A DNA stretch of 64,000 nucleotides from Nitrospinia bacterium (GCA_029261715.1 JAJDAT010000004.1:62001-126000); one strand, 5' to 3'. Positions 35,227 to 46,841 are shown, counted from the first letter of the stretch. Numbers and translations: made by a program. Notes: generated from the sequence alone by a model not told the origin.

Positions 35227-37839
35227 TTAGAAATCAATTTTCAAAACTCCACAAACTGATTTCAAAAATAAATTAACGTCTACCGGTTTAGTAATATATT
35301 CCTCAAACCCACATTTCATTGCTTTTTTAATATCCGATTGCATCGCGTTTGCGCTTAAAGCAAAAACCGGTATTGCCTTGGTTTCTTCATACTTTTTTAA
35401 GTGCTTTAAAGCGGTAATACCATCCATTCCCGGAAGATTGATATCCATTAAGATCAAATCTGGCTTATGTCCACGCGCAAGCTCAATCCCCATTTTAGCT
35501 TCAGGCGCGGTGAACAGTCTTATATTTGGATAAATAGAAAGGATTCTCTTAATCAAAGCCAAGTTACTTGCATTATCTTCTATATAAAGAATTGATTTTA
35601 AGAACTCACCTCCTGAACTATGCTCTACGGTTTCTGGTTCCTCTGTGGTTGTGGCTACAACTTCGTCCTGGCCATCCACTCCTGGAACTAATTCAATCTC
35701 AAATAGGCTACCCTCTCCAAAACGACTGCTTACTTTTATGAAACCGTTCATAAGCTCAATAAGTTTTTTAGTGATTGAAAGACCAATTCCAGTTCCTTCT
35801 ACTGGCGTAGTCTCGATTTCCAAACGGCTAAAGGGCTCGAAAATTTCTTGAAGTTTATCCTCTGGTATTCCAAGACCACTATCTTGCACTTTGATAATTA
35901 CCTGACCGTTTTGAGTCATTGCGTCGATTTTAACCGAGCCTCCAGGATTATTATATTTGATACCATTTGAAGCTAAGTTGAGCAAAGCCTGTTTTAAGCG
36001 AATGGGATCTCCCTTAGCCCATATTTTTCTATCTTTCGGCACTTCATTCATTACCGATATCTGTTTTTGTTCGCCAATTGGCCGCACTAAAAATACAACT
36101 TCTTCAATTAATGGATTTAATAAAACATTGTCATTAAGGACCTCTAAGTTCCCAGATTCAATCTTGGATAAATCAAGAACCTCGTTGATCAAATCAAGCA
36201 AGTGATGACCCGCTTTCAAAATATGCTGGATATTTTGTTTTTGCCAATCGGTCAAAGGATCTTTTTTACTGATATTAAATAATTGACCAAATCCCAAAAT
36301 AGCGTTCAGCGGCGTTCTCAATTCATGGCTCATTTTCGATAGGAATTCGGATTTAGCATAATTAGCTTTCTCTGCTTTTTCCTTAGCTTCTTTTAAATCG
36401 CTAGTTTGGTCGTCGATAAGAAGTTGCAGACTATCTCTATGCCACTCTAATTCTTCTTGAAAAGTTTTTCTTTCCAGAAAACCGGCGATGATCCCCGTCC
36501 CAGCGTGTAAAAGCCCTATATCCTCCTGACTCCATTCTTCATCCCGAACGCAATCGTCAATACGCACAAAACCAAACCATTCCCCCTTAATAAACATGGG
36601 AAGAACAAGAACCGACTTTATATCCTCTTCCAACAAATAGAGTCTTTCGTACTCTGGAAAAATAGCAACCGAACCTGAAATTGGATCGCCTAAACTGAGT
36701 TCGTCTCTCCAACGTCCAAATCCCATCTTGTCATACACAAGGCTTTCTTCATCAATCTTCCACTCTTCTGAACTATAAGAGGAAAAGGTATGTCGCGCCG
36801 CAAGGTGAGAATCGTTATCTAAATAATTTTGAAAAATAGAAATCCGAGATGCGTTTGCCGCACTCAAAAGAAATTTCAGGGCCTCTTTTATGGTCTTTTC
36901 CGCACCTTTTGCATTAACCGTCATCAGCTTATGCGCGGCGTCGGCTAATCCTTTTTCAAAACGTAACCGGTGATTGATTCTCTCCTGGGCTTTTTTAATG
37001 GAAGTGATATCTCTTGCGACAAATTGAAACCCTAGAAAGTTTTTTTCAGAACCTCTCTGACTCACTATTTCATTGGGAACGTCCCATAACCCCGCCGCAT
37101 CGGCAAGTAACATAACGTTGCTCAAACTCTCTGAGGATTCAGAGTTTTCGTTTACCTTCATCATCACTTCTAGATTGCTAGTAGAACGCTCTCCAACTCT
37201 TTTCGTCAAAAGTCTTGGCAAAACCGAGTCTCTTTTTTCTGGATCTATAAAATTATCAATAGGCTGCCCGATCATTTCTTCGGGAGAGAACCCTAAATAT
37301 TTAACGGCTGAATTCGCAAAAGATATTTTTTCGTCAGGGCCAATTTGAATAATAATATCGGAAACAGATTCAACAATATTTCGGTATTGTCTTTCTTTCT
37401 CTTCTAACTTTGAAAAACCTACTTCCATTTTCCCTAAATCAGCCCTCGTTCTTTGAGAAAAAGCTTTTAGAATTTGCATTACAACGGAAGAGTTTGTTTT
37501 TAAATATTTATCAAAAATATCTCTGCCAACCTCCAACAAAATAGTTGGTTCATTGGCTTTAACGCTTGCCGATCTGGTATGCGATTCAATCAGAGCCATC
37601 TCTCCCAAAAAATCAAATTTCCTTTTAAAAGCGACAGAAACTTTTTCACGGTATACTTCTAACTCCCCTTCGAGGACAAAAAACATTGTCTCCCCAATCT
37701 TACCTTCGGTCAAAAGGACTTCCTCTTTCTTTAAACTTAATACAGTCCCCGTGTTAGCCAAAACTTCATAAGTCTCTTCATCTAAATCTCGAAGGATTTC
37801 CACCTGTTTCAAGGTTTCTATAATTTGTTTTGAATTCAT
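35227..37839 (-). CDS. Hybrid histidine kinase with cNMP-binding, PAS and GAF domains
   Basis: An 870-aa protein without membrane segments. Order: cNMP-binding domain about 20-130 (GEMALIESHTRSAS), PAS about 155-285, GAF about 300-465, coiled coil, HisKA with H-box SKMSHELRTPLNAILGFGQ, HATPase (NLASNGIKYNNPGG; DSGLGIPEDKL; GTGIGLSITKKLI) and a C-terminal receiver with LILMDINLPGMDG and a KPVD lysine. It should phosphorylate its own receiver and pass phosphate on to an Hpt or response regulator not found here. Convergent with the EAL protein. Confidence 0.88.
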   Translation of the reverse strand: MNSKQIIETLKQVEILRDLDEETYEVLANTGTVLSLKKEEVLLTEGKIGETMFFVLEGELEVYREKVSVAFKRKFDFLGEMALIESHTRSASVKANEPTILLEVGRDIFDKYLKTNSSVVMQILKAFSQRTRADLGKMEVGFSKLEEKERQYRNIVESVSDIIIQIGPDEKISFANSAVKYLGFSPEEMIGQPIDNFIDPEKRDSVLPRLLTKRVGERSTSNLEVMMKVNENSESSESLSNVMLLADAAGLWDVPNEIVSQRGSEKNFLGFQFVARDITSIKKAQERINHRLRFEKGLADAAHKLMTVNAKGAEKTIKEALKFLLSAANASRISIFQNYLDNDSHLAARHTFSSYSSEEWKIDEESLVYDKMGFGRWRDELSLGDPISGSVAIFPEYERLYLLEEDIKSVLVLPMFIKGEWFGFVRIDDCVRDEEWSQEDIGLLHAGTGIIAGFLERKTFQEELEWHRDSLQLLIDDQTSDLKEAKEKAEKANYAKSEFLSKMSHELRTPLNAILGFGQLFNISKKDPLTDWQKQNIQHILKAGHHLLDLINEVLDLSKIESGNLEVLNDNVLLNPLIEEVVFLVRPIGEQKQISVMNEVPKDRKIWAKGDPIRLKQALLNLASNGIKYNNPGGSVKIDAMTQNGQVIIKVQDSGLGIPEDKLQEIFEPFSRLEIETTPVEGTGIGLSITKKLIELMNGFIKVSSRFGEGSLFEIELVPGVDGQDEVVATTTEEPETVEHSSGGEFLKSILYIEDNASNLALIKRILSIYPNIRLFTAPEAKMGIELARGHKPDLILMDINLPGMDGITALKHLKKYEETKAIPVFALSANAMQSDIKKAMKCGFEEYITKPVDVNLFLKSVCGVLKIDF

Positions 37840-38272
37840 CTAAAAAATGACCGTAAAAAAGTAAATGAGTTTAAACTCTTAATGTTCTCTAAATTCAGGG
37901 CTTTTTCGAATTTTCCGAAAAACACAAAAAAGAAATGATATTGAGGAGTATTCTAGAAGTCAATTGTAGCGTTTTTGTATATCTAAGATAATATATCTTC
38001 TTATATATTACTACAGTCACTTACTAAAACTAAATCTCAGGCTTTAAAATACCTAGAAAACTGTAGAGAATCGACTCTTTTTCCTCAAAAACTACAAATT
38101 GTCGGCAAATCGAAAAAAGTTTACGAAAAAACACAAAAGATAAAAAAGAAATAACCCGTTAATAATCAATAAAAGCCTAGTTCATTATAATTCTCAAGAC
38201 ATTTTAAATTTCGGTAAAATAGTTGCAAGATTCCCTAAAGGCAACAATATTAGTAAATATGTACTTTTTTCA
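37840..38272. other. Non-coding stretch between divergent genes
   Basis: An AT-rich region between the hybrid kinase and the FGE-like gene. It should hold promoters for both, but no clear -35/-10 pair, hairpin or small frame with a ribosome site was found. Confidence 0.4.
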
Positions 38273-40309
38273 ATGAAGTTGAATTATTTAAGCTCCCAGA
38301 AAACACCATCACTAATGGTAAATATCTTTAGCCCTCTCACTATAATATTTTTAATATTATTGTCCGTTTTTAGTTCAAGAGATTTAGTCTTTGCCCAACC
38401 CAAGGGAATGGTCTTAATCCCTTCAGGCACATTTCTGATGGGCGCCGATCATTCTAAAGAAGCCTTTCAATGCGCTGAATATTTTGGGAACTGCAAGGGG
38501 AATTGGTATTCCAAGGAAGAACCTCTTCACAAAATATCGATCAGCGCTTTTTTAATGGATAAAAAAGAGGTGAGCCAAGGTCAGTATTTTAGAATAATGA
38601 GAGATAATCCATCCTCATTCAAAGGCGCAAAATTACCTGTAGAGCAAGTAACCTGGCCCGAAGCAAATCAATATTGCCGAAAAGTAGGTAAGCGTTTGCC
38701 TACCGAAGCGGAATGGGAATATGCCGCACGCGCAGGAACACGGCTCAATTATTACTGGGGGCAAAAAATTGGTCGTGGCAACGCCAATTGTGATAGCTGT
38801 GGGACCATTTGGGAGGAAAAAGAAACTTCCCCTGGTGGATACTTCCCTCCCAACTCATGGGGCCTTTATGACATGTCGGGAAACGTGTGGGAATGGGTGA
38901 GCGATTGGTTTGATCCAAAATACTATTCAAAATCACCGCGCAACAACCCAAGAGGTCCTAAAAGAGGAAAGTTAAAGGTTGCCCGAGGAGGATCATGGTA
39001 CGATACCCCTTACTTCTCTAGACACGCTTTTAGAAACGTATTTCCCCCTTCCATACGAAACGATGCGCTAGGCTTTAGATGCGCCAAAACCCCAAGTCAG
39101 CAGGAAATATTAATCGCTTCTAAAAAGGGAGAGAAAATTCCATCTCAATCAGAAATCGAAACCGCCAGTCAGAAAGAAAACAAACCCAAACGATCAACAG
39201 TATTGGCGATGCGATCTAAAGATATTTTAGAGAATACCGTTGCATCCCGCTCAAAACAAAATAAACGTTCTCCCAAACAACCTAACGCCCAAGCGCCCCA
39301 AAAACGCACCTCTTCAAAAAATACACAAAAAAGAGCAACAGGTAATTTAAGGATTCAAACAAACGTTCCTTTAGCTAAAGCGACTTTAAATGGGAACCTT
39401 GCTGGATTAGCTAGAAAAAACTTTCCATTACAAATCAATCAGCTTACTCCAGGCGAATTCATTTTAAGGTTAGAAGCCGACGGTTACAAAAACATTGAAG
39501 AAACCATCATCATTGCTTCAAACCGATTAACAGATAAACGTTATGAAATGAAAAAATCCCAGGCCGATCAAGATATTGTTCAAACAGCAAGCGCCCAACA
39601 GAAAAAGAAAACTCCAAGAGATATGGTTTATCTTGAAGAAGGCAGATTTCTTGCCGGCGCCAACCCCAAGTTCCTCAATAAAATCTGCCAGGCGAATGGA
39701 TTTTCCTGCGGAAACTTAAAGACACAATTCTCTGTCTCAAGCCCAGTTCATGAAGTTTATATCGATAGTTTTTTTATAGACCGTTTCGAAGTTTCTCAAT
39801 CTAAATATAAAGCGGTAACGGGGAAAAACCCATCCAAATTTAAAGGATCTCGCCGTCCCGTAGAAAGAGTTACCTGGATAGAAGCAATGGATTTCTGTAG
39901 AAAAATTGGTAAACGATTACCAACTGAAATGGAATGGGAATATGCAGCCCGCGCCAGCTCCAACGATTTTTTCTATTGGGGGAACCGCCCAAGTAATTCT
40001 TACAGCTGGAATTCAACGAATTCTAACTTTCAAAGCCAGCTCATTGGCCTTAAGCGGCCTAATAAGCTCGGATTATATGACATGTCTGGAAACGTATGGG
40101 AATGGGTAAGCGACTGGTTTGATCCAAATTATTATAAAAACTCCCCAAAAAGAAGCCCCCAAGGTCCATCAAATGGAAAATTAAAATCCTTAAGAGGAGG
40201 ATCATTCGGAACAACCCAGGACCTGCAAAGACCCACCGCTCGCCGTGGAGGCCCTATAGACGCAAAATACAACGACATTGGCTTCCGTTGCGCCAGATCT
40301 GTGGAATAA
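38273..40309 (+). CDS. Exported protein with two FGE/SUMF1-like domains and a PEGA domain
   Basis: A 678-aa protein with an N-terminal hydrophobic signal (IIFLILLSVFSSRDLVFAQ). FGE-like domain 1 is about 45-280 (MVLIPSGTFLMGAD, RLPTEAEWEYAARAG, MSGNVWEWVSDWFDP, ARGGSWYDT). A basic linker and a PEGA domain follow at about 360-430 (GNLRIQTNVPLAKATLNGN). Domain 2 is about 440-678. Both lack the paired active-site cysteines of formylglycine-generating enzyme after RGGS, so formylglycine formation is unlikely; they are better viewed as C-type-lectin-like binding or regulatory domains. Confidence 0.82.
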   Translation: MKLNYLSSQKTPSLMVNIFSPLTIIFLILLSVFSSRDLVFAQPKGMVLIPSGTFLMGADHSKEAFQCAEYFGNCKGNWYSKEEPLHKISISAFLMDKKEVSQGQYFRIMRDNPSSFKGAKLPVEQVTWPEANQYCRKVGKRLPTEAEWEYAARAGTRLNYYWGQKIGRGNANCDSCGTIWEEKETSPGGYFPPNSWGLYDMSGNVWEWVSDWFDPKYYSKSPRNNPRGPKRGKLKVARGGSWYDTPYFSRHAFRNVFPPSIRNDALGFRCAKTPSQQEILIASKKGEKIPSQSEIETASQKENKPKRSTVLAMRSKDILENTVASRSKQNKRSPKQPNAQAPQKRTSSKNTQKRATGNLRIQTNVPLAKATLNGNLAGLARKNFPLQINQLTPGEFILRLEADGYKNIEETIIIASNRLTDKRYEMKKSQADQDIVQTASAQQKKKTPRDMVYLEEGRFLAGANPKFLNKICQANGFSCGNLKTQFSVSSPVHEVYIDSFFIDRFEVSQSKYKAVTGKNPSKFKGSRRPVERVTWIEAMDFCRKIGKRLPTEMEWEYAARASSNDFFYWGNRPSNSYSWNSTNSNFQSQLIGLKRPNKLGLYDMSGNVWEWVSDWFDPNYYKNSPKRSPQGPSNGKLKSLRGGSFGTTQDLQRPTARRGGPIDAKYNDIGFRCARSVE

Positions 40310-40434
40310 TATTCTATACCGCCAAAAAACAAAATTTCAGAAACCTCAAATATTTGATATTTTACAGATACGCAAATGTCTTTTCCAAAACTCAAGGACT
40401 AGGCTCTTGGTAATTTTGTTTTTTTGAGGTCCCA

Positions 40435-41355
40435 TTGAAAATTAAAACAACCCTGCCCTTAATTTCAAATTTCTCCTATAAATCTAGATTCTTCTTCCGC
40501 CGTAAAATAATTCGCCTGATATCTACATACATTTTGTTAGCGGTATTTCTAATCTCTAACGGTTGTAGTCGAACTGACATCCTTTATTCAGTTTCGGGTT
40601 GGGCGGTATTAGGAAAAGTCAGAGACTATTTTGAGCTTACCGAAAAACAAGAGGCGTTCTTAACCGAAAAAATCGATACCATTTTTGATTGGCACAAAAA
40701 ACAGGAACTACCAAAAACTGTTTCTTTCCTCAAAGAGTTTAACAATCGCTTCCAAGATGGACTTACGAAACAAGAACTAAATACAATCGGCACAGATTAC
40801 GACAAGTTATGGGACGCTCTCATGAAAAAAGTATTGCCCGAGTGGACCATCTTTCTTGAATCGGTAAACTCGGATCAAATCAAAGAACTTCCTTCAAAAC
40901 TCAATAAAAGAAATGTGTTTTTAGAAAAAAAATTAAAACTCACCGATGCGGAGTGGGAAGCCGAAGACGCCGACTGGTTAATAGAAACTCTAGACGACTG
41001 GGTAGACGGTTTATCGAAGGAACAAATAATAAAGATCAAAAGTTGGATTAAACCCGATAGAAATTTCGTAAAAGTCAGGTTGGAACAACGCAGATCTTTT
41101 CATAAATGGTTTGTGGAAGAACTAAAAGCAAATAAAACGGCAAAAGAATTGGAAGCAGCCTTTAGTCCCTGGGTTATAGACCCCGAATCGGTTTGGTCGC
41201 CAGCGTTCAAAGCTCAAATGGATAAGAAAAAAACCGAATGGGCAAAACTAATGCTGAACATAGACTCTTTGTTAACCAAAAATCAAAGAGACTACGCTAT
41301 CGAAAAAATTGGAAATTATATTTCGAACTTCGAAAAACTATTTGAACTAAAATAG
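40435..41355 (+). CDS. DUF6279-like lipoprotein
   Basis: A 306-aa protein starting at TTG 40435, with GAGGT 4 nt upstream. A long basic N-terminus of about 30 residues precedes the hydrophobic ISTYILLAVFLISNGC, with the lipobox SNGC. The mature part is highly helical and charged (FELTEKQEAFLTEKIDTIFD; WLIETLDDWVDGLSKEQ), which matches the DUF6279 type of helical lipoprotein. Function is unknown. Confidence 0.7.
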   Translation: MKIKTTLPLISNFSYKSRFFFRRKIIRLISTYILLAVFLISNGCSRTDILYSVSGWAVLGKVRDYFELTEKQEAFLTEKIDTIFDWHKKQELPKTVSFLKEFNNRFQDGLTKQELNTIGTDYDKLWDALMKKVLPEWTIFLESVNSDQIKELPSKLNKRNVFLEKKLKLTDAEWEAEDADWLIETLDDWVDGLSKEQIIKIKSWIKPDRNFVKVRLEQRRSFHKWFVEELKANKTAKELEAAFSPWVIDPESVWSPAFKAQMDKKKTEWAKLMLNIDSLLTKNQRDYAIEKIGNYISNFEKLFELK

Positions 41356-41609
41356 ATTAAGAATTTATATAATTTTCACTCTAACTCTTCTCATGTTTAT
41401 CTAAAACGGAAGAAAAAAATGGCAGGATTTTGGCAAAACTTTCTATATTTGCGGTCTACTGATTGCAAATCAGAGGCGCCCAAACTAAATAGCGGCTTGA
41501 TATTGAAGTTGAAGGAAACTTCGGCCTGCGAAGAAATCGTATCGCTTTTTAGCCACTGGACTGGAGAGCTGCAATTCGGCGCTAAAATAGACACTGTAGT
41601 AGGTAGGAA

Positions 41610-41957
41610 TTACACTGGGAGATGAGATTCTCTAATATCCTTTGCTAATTGATCGATAGAGACTTTTGCTTCTTTAGTATCCCCTTGGATAACCTCTATC
41701 CTTTTTGATATTTCTTCCGCCGCTTCCGCAGCCTGATTAGCGAGTTCTTTAACTTCCATCGCGACAACGGCAAAACCTTTTCCAGCGCTGCCAGCACGTG
41801 CCGCTTCAATCTTAGCGTTTAAAGCAAGCATACTAGTTTGTTTAGCGATAGAATTTATCATTTTAGTCGATTCGCCAATATCTATACTTGCTTTCTCCAA
41901 CTTTGTAATAGACGCGTCTGTTCTCTCAATTTGCTCGTTGACTTTTTCAAAGTCCAT
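41610..41957 (-). CDS. Methyl-accepting chemotaxis signalling fragment (possible remnant)
   Basis: A 115-aa protein consisting of the MCP signalling tip only: [20 protein letters not shown] then [21 protein letters not shown], the CheA/CheW-binding hairpin, followed by a short coiled coil and a TAA stop after SHLPV. Sensor, HAMP and most of the methylation helices are missing. The same frame stays open past the stop for about 70 codons (41397-41607) without known domain signatures. It is either a small stand-alone coupling protein or a decayed MCP. No other chemotaxis genes are near. Confidence 0.65.
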   Translation of the reverse strand: MDFEKVNEQIERTDASITKLEKASIDIGESTKMINSIAKQTSMLALNAKIEAARAGSAGKGFAVVAMEVKELANQAAEAAEEISKRIEVIQGDTKEAKVSIDQLAKDIRESHLPV

Positions 41958-42041
41958 AATATTTCAAAGCCATTGTTAATGTTTTTAATAACTCTTTTAA
42001 AATAGGGAAATCTCAAACGAGCGCTAATTTATAACCACATA

Positions 42042-42353
42042 TTAGCTCTCTTCTTTAAAAGGAACTTCCTCGCTAGGGGATGAGTTTTCAAAAAAATAGT
42101 GACACGAATTCTTTGAATGAGTTTCTATTTCATTCAATACAGCAGACAGGTCAATTTCAAATTTAGAAGATCCTTTCTTTCCAAAAGTACAATCTCCTTC
42201 GTCTTCTGTTAAATTCAGTTCACTATTAGTAAGCTCTTCAACCAAATAATTCATTTCAAGGTCTTCCTTGAAAGTTTCAATAGTCTCTGCATTAGCGAAA
42301 AAGGAAAAACCAATCAAAAAAAAACCAACCAAAATGAATTGCAACGGTTTCAT
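42042..42353 (-). CDS. Small exported acidic protein, unknown
   Basis: A 103-aa protein with a signal peptide (LQFILVGFFLIGFSFFANA). The mature part is acidic and has two cysteines (GDCTFG and NSCHYF). No family was recognised. It lies downstream of groEL on the same strand, 128 nt away, and is probably a separate unit. Confidence 0.55.
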   Translation of the reverse strand: MKPLQFILVGFFLIGFSFFANAETIETFKEDLEMNYLVEELTNSELNLTEDEGDCTFGKKGSSKFEIDLSAVLNEIETHSKNSCHYFFENSSPSEEVPFKEES

Positions 42354-42481
42354 TTTTTATCCTTTTAGTAAAATTAAATAAAAGAGAAGAAAATAAAAAT
42401 TTTACTTTGGCTCACTGGTTTGACCTTCTACTTTTTTCTTAAACAAACCTATCTCACTTTAATTTTAGAAGAGCGCTTTAT

Positions 42482-44104
<1,623 letters not shown>

Positions 44105-44112
44105 TTACAGGA

Positions 44113-44403
44113 CTAACTTTCGCAAATTGCTAAGATATCGTTTTCCTTCATAAGAAGGTAATCTGCGCCATCAATTTTGATTTCAGTTCCCGAATACTTA
44201 CCATACAAAACTTTATTGCCTTCTTTTAATTCTGATTGAGTTCTGGTTCCGTTTTCGTTCATTTTACCTTCCCCAACAGCTTTCACTTTTCCTTCCATTG
44301 GTTTTTCTTTAGCAGAATCAGGGATGATAATGCCGCTTTTAGTTTCCTTACTAGCTTCAATCGGCTGGATCAAAACTCCATCTTGAAGTGGCCTAATGTT
44401 CAT
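44113..44403 (-). CDS. groS: Co-chaperonin GroES
   Basis: A 96-aa Hsp10: [19 protein letters not shown], the mobile loop [35 protein letters not shown]. It caps GroEL. AAAGGAATC precedes the ATG. The 208-nt upstream region lacks CIRCE; CCCCAATA there faintly resembles a sigma32 -10 but has no proper -35. Confidence 0.96.
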   Translation of the reverse strand: MNIRPLQDGVLIQPIEASKETKSGIIIPDSAKEKPMEGKVKAVGEGKMNENGTRTQSELKEGNKVLYGKYSGTEIKIDGADYLLMKENDILAICES

Positions 44404-44611
44404 AATGATTCCTTTCTAAGTTGCGTTATTTCCTAATCGCCTACTTTTTTAATAAACCGTTTTCTGAGGATTGTATTGGGGAAATTTCATTTCAGTATCT
44501 CTTATTCAGCGCTTTACACTTTAAGGTCTTTTAAATTTCTAATTTGGATCCACAACTCTGACCTCATGAAACCTATCAAAATCCCATTTAAAAATATGGA
44601 TTTATTTAAAC

Positions 44612-44950
44612 TTAAGAATAATAAAGTCCATAACAACAGAAAACGTCTTTAATAGGCGATCGTTTTTGCCATTCTGGGTAGCGATATTTCTTCGATGCCT
44701 TGGTTTCATCGCTTCTAATATGGGAAAGGCCCGTTAATTCCATTGCCATTGAAGAAAAATTGATCAAATTTATTTCAGAAATATTGGGCATCCTAATTGA
44801 AGAAATATCGGGTATATTCATTAAACTGTTAACCATCTGATCCAAATTCCTAGTGAAGAAAAAAAAACCGATCCCAGAGCCCAAATTATAAAACCCACCA
44901 TTTCCAGAATGGCGAACCGGTGGTTTGCTACTCATAATAAGAGGCTTCAC
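44612..44950 (-). CDS. Small protein, unknown
   Basis: A 112-aa frame; the start may be residue 1 or the second Met (MSSKPPVRHSGNG). It has a Gly/Phe-rich stretch (GSGIGFFFFTRNLDQ), helical sequence in the middle (MVNSLMNIPDISSI; EINLINFSSMAMELTGL) and a basic C-terminus (KASKKYRYPEWQKRSP). A perfect TTGACA on the minus strand (45048-45043) lies about 95 nt upstream but has no good -10. No family was recognised. Confidence 0.4.
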   Translation of the reverse strand: MKPLIMSSKPPVRHSGNGGFYNLGSGIGFFFFTRNLDQMVNSLMNIPDISSIRMPNISEINLINFSSMAMELTGLSHIRSDETKASKKYRYPEWQKRSPIKDVFCCYGLYYS

Positions 44951-45129
44951 TTTCTTAAAAAATACGATGGAATTTTTCTTTTGGATTAAGCAGTATCGCG
45001 CTTGAACTCCTCGATATTGCTAAAAACAATCTTTATTTTTTTTGTCAATTTTCTAAAAAATAAACTTTGTATTTGGTTTAATTTAATAACCAGCTAATCT
45101 TTTAGGATTTTATTAGAGCCAGTCAGATC

Positions 45130-45339
45130 TTAAATACTGATCTGCCGATTTCCGTTTTTTTTATCTTCAGCTTTTCCCTGGGTTTCAGAAGATTTCTCCG
45201 ACGGCCTTCCTGGCTTTTTTTTGTTTTTCATAAAAAGGTAAGGAGCTTCAAATTGTTTTTCCGAACGAATACTCAATGCTGCTACAGAAATCACTTCTTT
45301 CAGGTTCCCAGAACCGTCGTATACCTTAACCTCATTCAT
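45130..45339 (-). CDS. Small basic protein, unknown
   Basis: A 69-aa protein: VKVYDGSGNLKEVISVAAL, then a Lys-rich tail (MKNKKKPGRPSEKSSETQG). GAGGT lies 8 nt before the ATG. PGRP recalls an AT-hook-like motif, but only one copy is present. No family recognised. The next gene upstream is another small helical protein, and the two may form a unit. Confidence 0.5.
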   Translation of the reverse strand: MNEVKVYDGSGNLKEVISVAALSIRSEKQFEAPYLFMKNKKKPGRPSEKSSETQGKAEDKKNGNRQISI

Positions 45340-45431
45340 ATAATTACCTCGTCTTAAGTTATTTATCCCTCTGTCTAACTAGAAAAAGCCGCTTACCTTA
45401 GGTAATAACTTTCAGTCAATAGGCCGTATTT

Positions 45432-45644
45432 TTATATTTTACCTAATACCGATTTTAATTTTTTCGTGGCATTTTCATTTGCCAGTTTCTCTCCAGCCGC
45501 AAATTCAAATTTATAATATTCAAATTTACCTGATGCAGTTTCTCTACGTTTTTCGGCCTCTTCTGCCAATTGCCCGAACTCATCAATTAAATCTTGCACA
45601 ATCTCTTTCATTGTCTTTGAGGTTTCTACCATTATTTTCAGCAC
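45432..45644 (-). CDS. Small helical protein, unknown
   Basis: A 70-aa protein predicted to be almost wholly alpha-helical (MKEIVQDLIDEFGQLAEEAE; AAGEKLANENATKKLKSVLG). The start is GTG 45644 or ATG 45632 (MVETSKTM), the latter with AGGTG 11 nt upstream. Its length and helix recall phasin-like or coiled-coil small proteins; that is a guess. It follows the racemase gene on the same strand. Confidence 0.5.
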   Translation of the reverse strand: MLKIMVETSKTMKEIVQDLIDEFGQLAEEAEKRRETASGKFEYYKFEFAAGEKLANENATKKLKSVLGKI

Positions 45645-45729
45645 ACCTAATTGAGGTTTAAAAATATGCGACGATTGATGTCATACTTTCCAAATCGATC
45701 AAACCATTAACCATCTTGTTATTGTCGAT

Positions 45730-46818
45730 TTAGGCTACTGCGAACACATCACTACAATCCACAAACTGTTTTTTAACAAATGGAGAAGTCATAGCCGCGA
45801 GAAGACCTGCGTAATCTAAGTTAAACTTCACTTCATCTCCAACTTGTAAGTTTTGGTCTTTGCTCTCAAGGATAATATGATCGCTACTAGACCCTATAAT
45901 TTCTAATTTGTTATTAGTTTTTAAGCTAGATACCAAAACGTCTTGCCTGCCTAAAGCAATTATCACTCTCTGACGAGTTCCTCGGTCTTGAAAACTCGGA
46001 ACATTTCCGAAAGCGTCTTGACAAACCTCACCAAATGGAAGAGATGGTTTTTTTTTGGATTCAATAACTTCGGCAAAGAGTTGGAATGCGCGTGTGTGTA
46101 AACCAGGAATCGCTTTTCGATTCAAAGTTTCACAACCTAAAAGAATGGATTCTCCTAAACGAAGATTATTAATTTTTCTGACATCCTGCGCCGAGTTAAA
46201 CCACTCATAATTTGCAGAATTTCCACCCGAAATTATTTCCAAACTGATTTGAAATTCTTTTTCTATAAGGCTAGCCAGTTCGGATAGCTCCCTCATATTT
46301 TTATCGCCTGGTTTTACTCCCCCATAACAAGCCAAATTACAGCCAATTCCAACAACTTTTATATGAGATAAAGATAGAGTTTCCCTTATAAATTGAAGGA
46401 GGTCACAGGGTAGTATTCCTTCGCGCAGATCTCCCAACTCCACCATGATAATGACTTGATGATCTTTATTCTGCGCTTTTGCATAATAGGAAAGCTCCTT
46501 AAGAGTCCTTATCTCTGTGTTTAGACTAATAGTCACGCTTTGAACAACAGATTCTGCCTGACTTAGAGGAGTGCGTAGAAGAACAAACTTAGCGGATATT
46601 CCTGCGTTTTCCATTTTTTGGATATTTTCGATGCGAGAGTCGGCAATAAATCTGACACCTCCTTGAATCATTGCCTCAGCAATTGAAGGTTCGCCTAATA
46701 CCGCTTTTGAAACCCCCATTAACGAAATACCTTTTCGTCCATAAAGTTCGGTTAGCGCCCGGGCATTATCTTGTATTTGAGATAAGGAAATTTCTATTCT
46801 TGGCATGAAAGAGTTCAT
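45730..46818 (-). CDS. PLP-dependent amino-acid racemase, alanine/ornithine racemase type
   Basis: A 362-aa fold-type III PLP enzyme: PRIEISLSQIQDNARALTEL, PLP-lysine site LMGVSKAVLGEP, then RFIADSRIENIQKM, VGIGCNLACYGGVKPG, SGGNSANYEW and a C-terminal beta domain (LGRQDVLVSSL). The layout matches the ornithine/alanine racemase family rather than the classic Alr. It should interconvert L- and D-forms of an amino acid in the cytoplasm. It lies 23 nt after the DUF1611 gene and is likely co-transcribed. Confidence 0.8.
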   Translation of the reverse strand: MNSFMPRIEISLSQIQDNARALTELYGRKGISLMGVSKAVLGEPSIAEAMIQGGVRFIADSRIENIQKMENAGISAKFVLLRTPLSQAESVVQSVTISLNTEIRTLKELSYYAKAQNKDHQVIIMVELGDLREGILPCDLLQFIRETLSLSHIKVVGIGCNLACYGGVKPGDKNMRELSELASLIEKEFQISLEIISGGNSANYEWFNSAQDVRKINNLRLGESILLGCETLNRKAIPGLHTRAFQLFAEVIESKKKPSLPFGEVCQDAFGNVPSFQDRGTRQRVIIALGRQDVLVSSLKTNNKLEIIGSSSDHIILESKDQNLQVGDEVKFNLDYAGLLAAMTSPFVKKQFVDCSDVFAVA

Positions 46819-46841
46819 TGATTCTTTCCAGACAATACCGA

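Noticed and set aside
38273-40309. Active sulfatase-modifying enzyme
   Set aside because: The paired active-site cysteines after RGGS are missing in both domains.
41419-41625. 68-aa plus-strand frame near the MCP fragment
   Set aside because: No ribosome site; overlaps the open continuation of the MCP frame; no recognisable motif.
44404-44611. CIRCE or sigma32 promoter before groES
   Set aside because: No TTAGCACTC inverted repeat; CCCCAATA lacks a -35 at the right distance.
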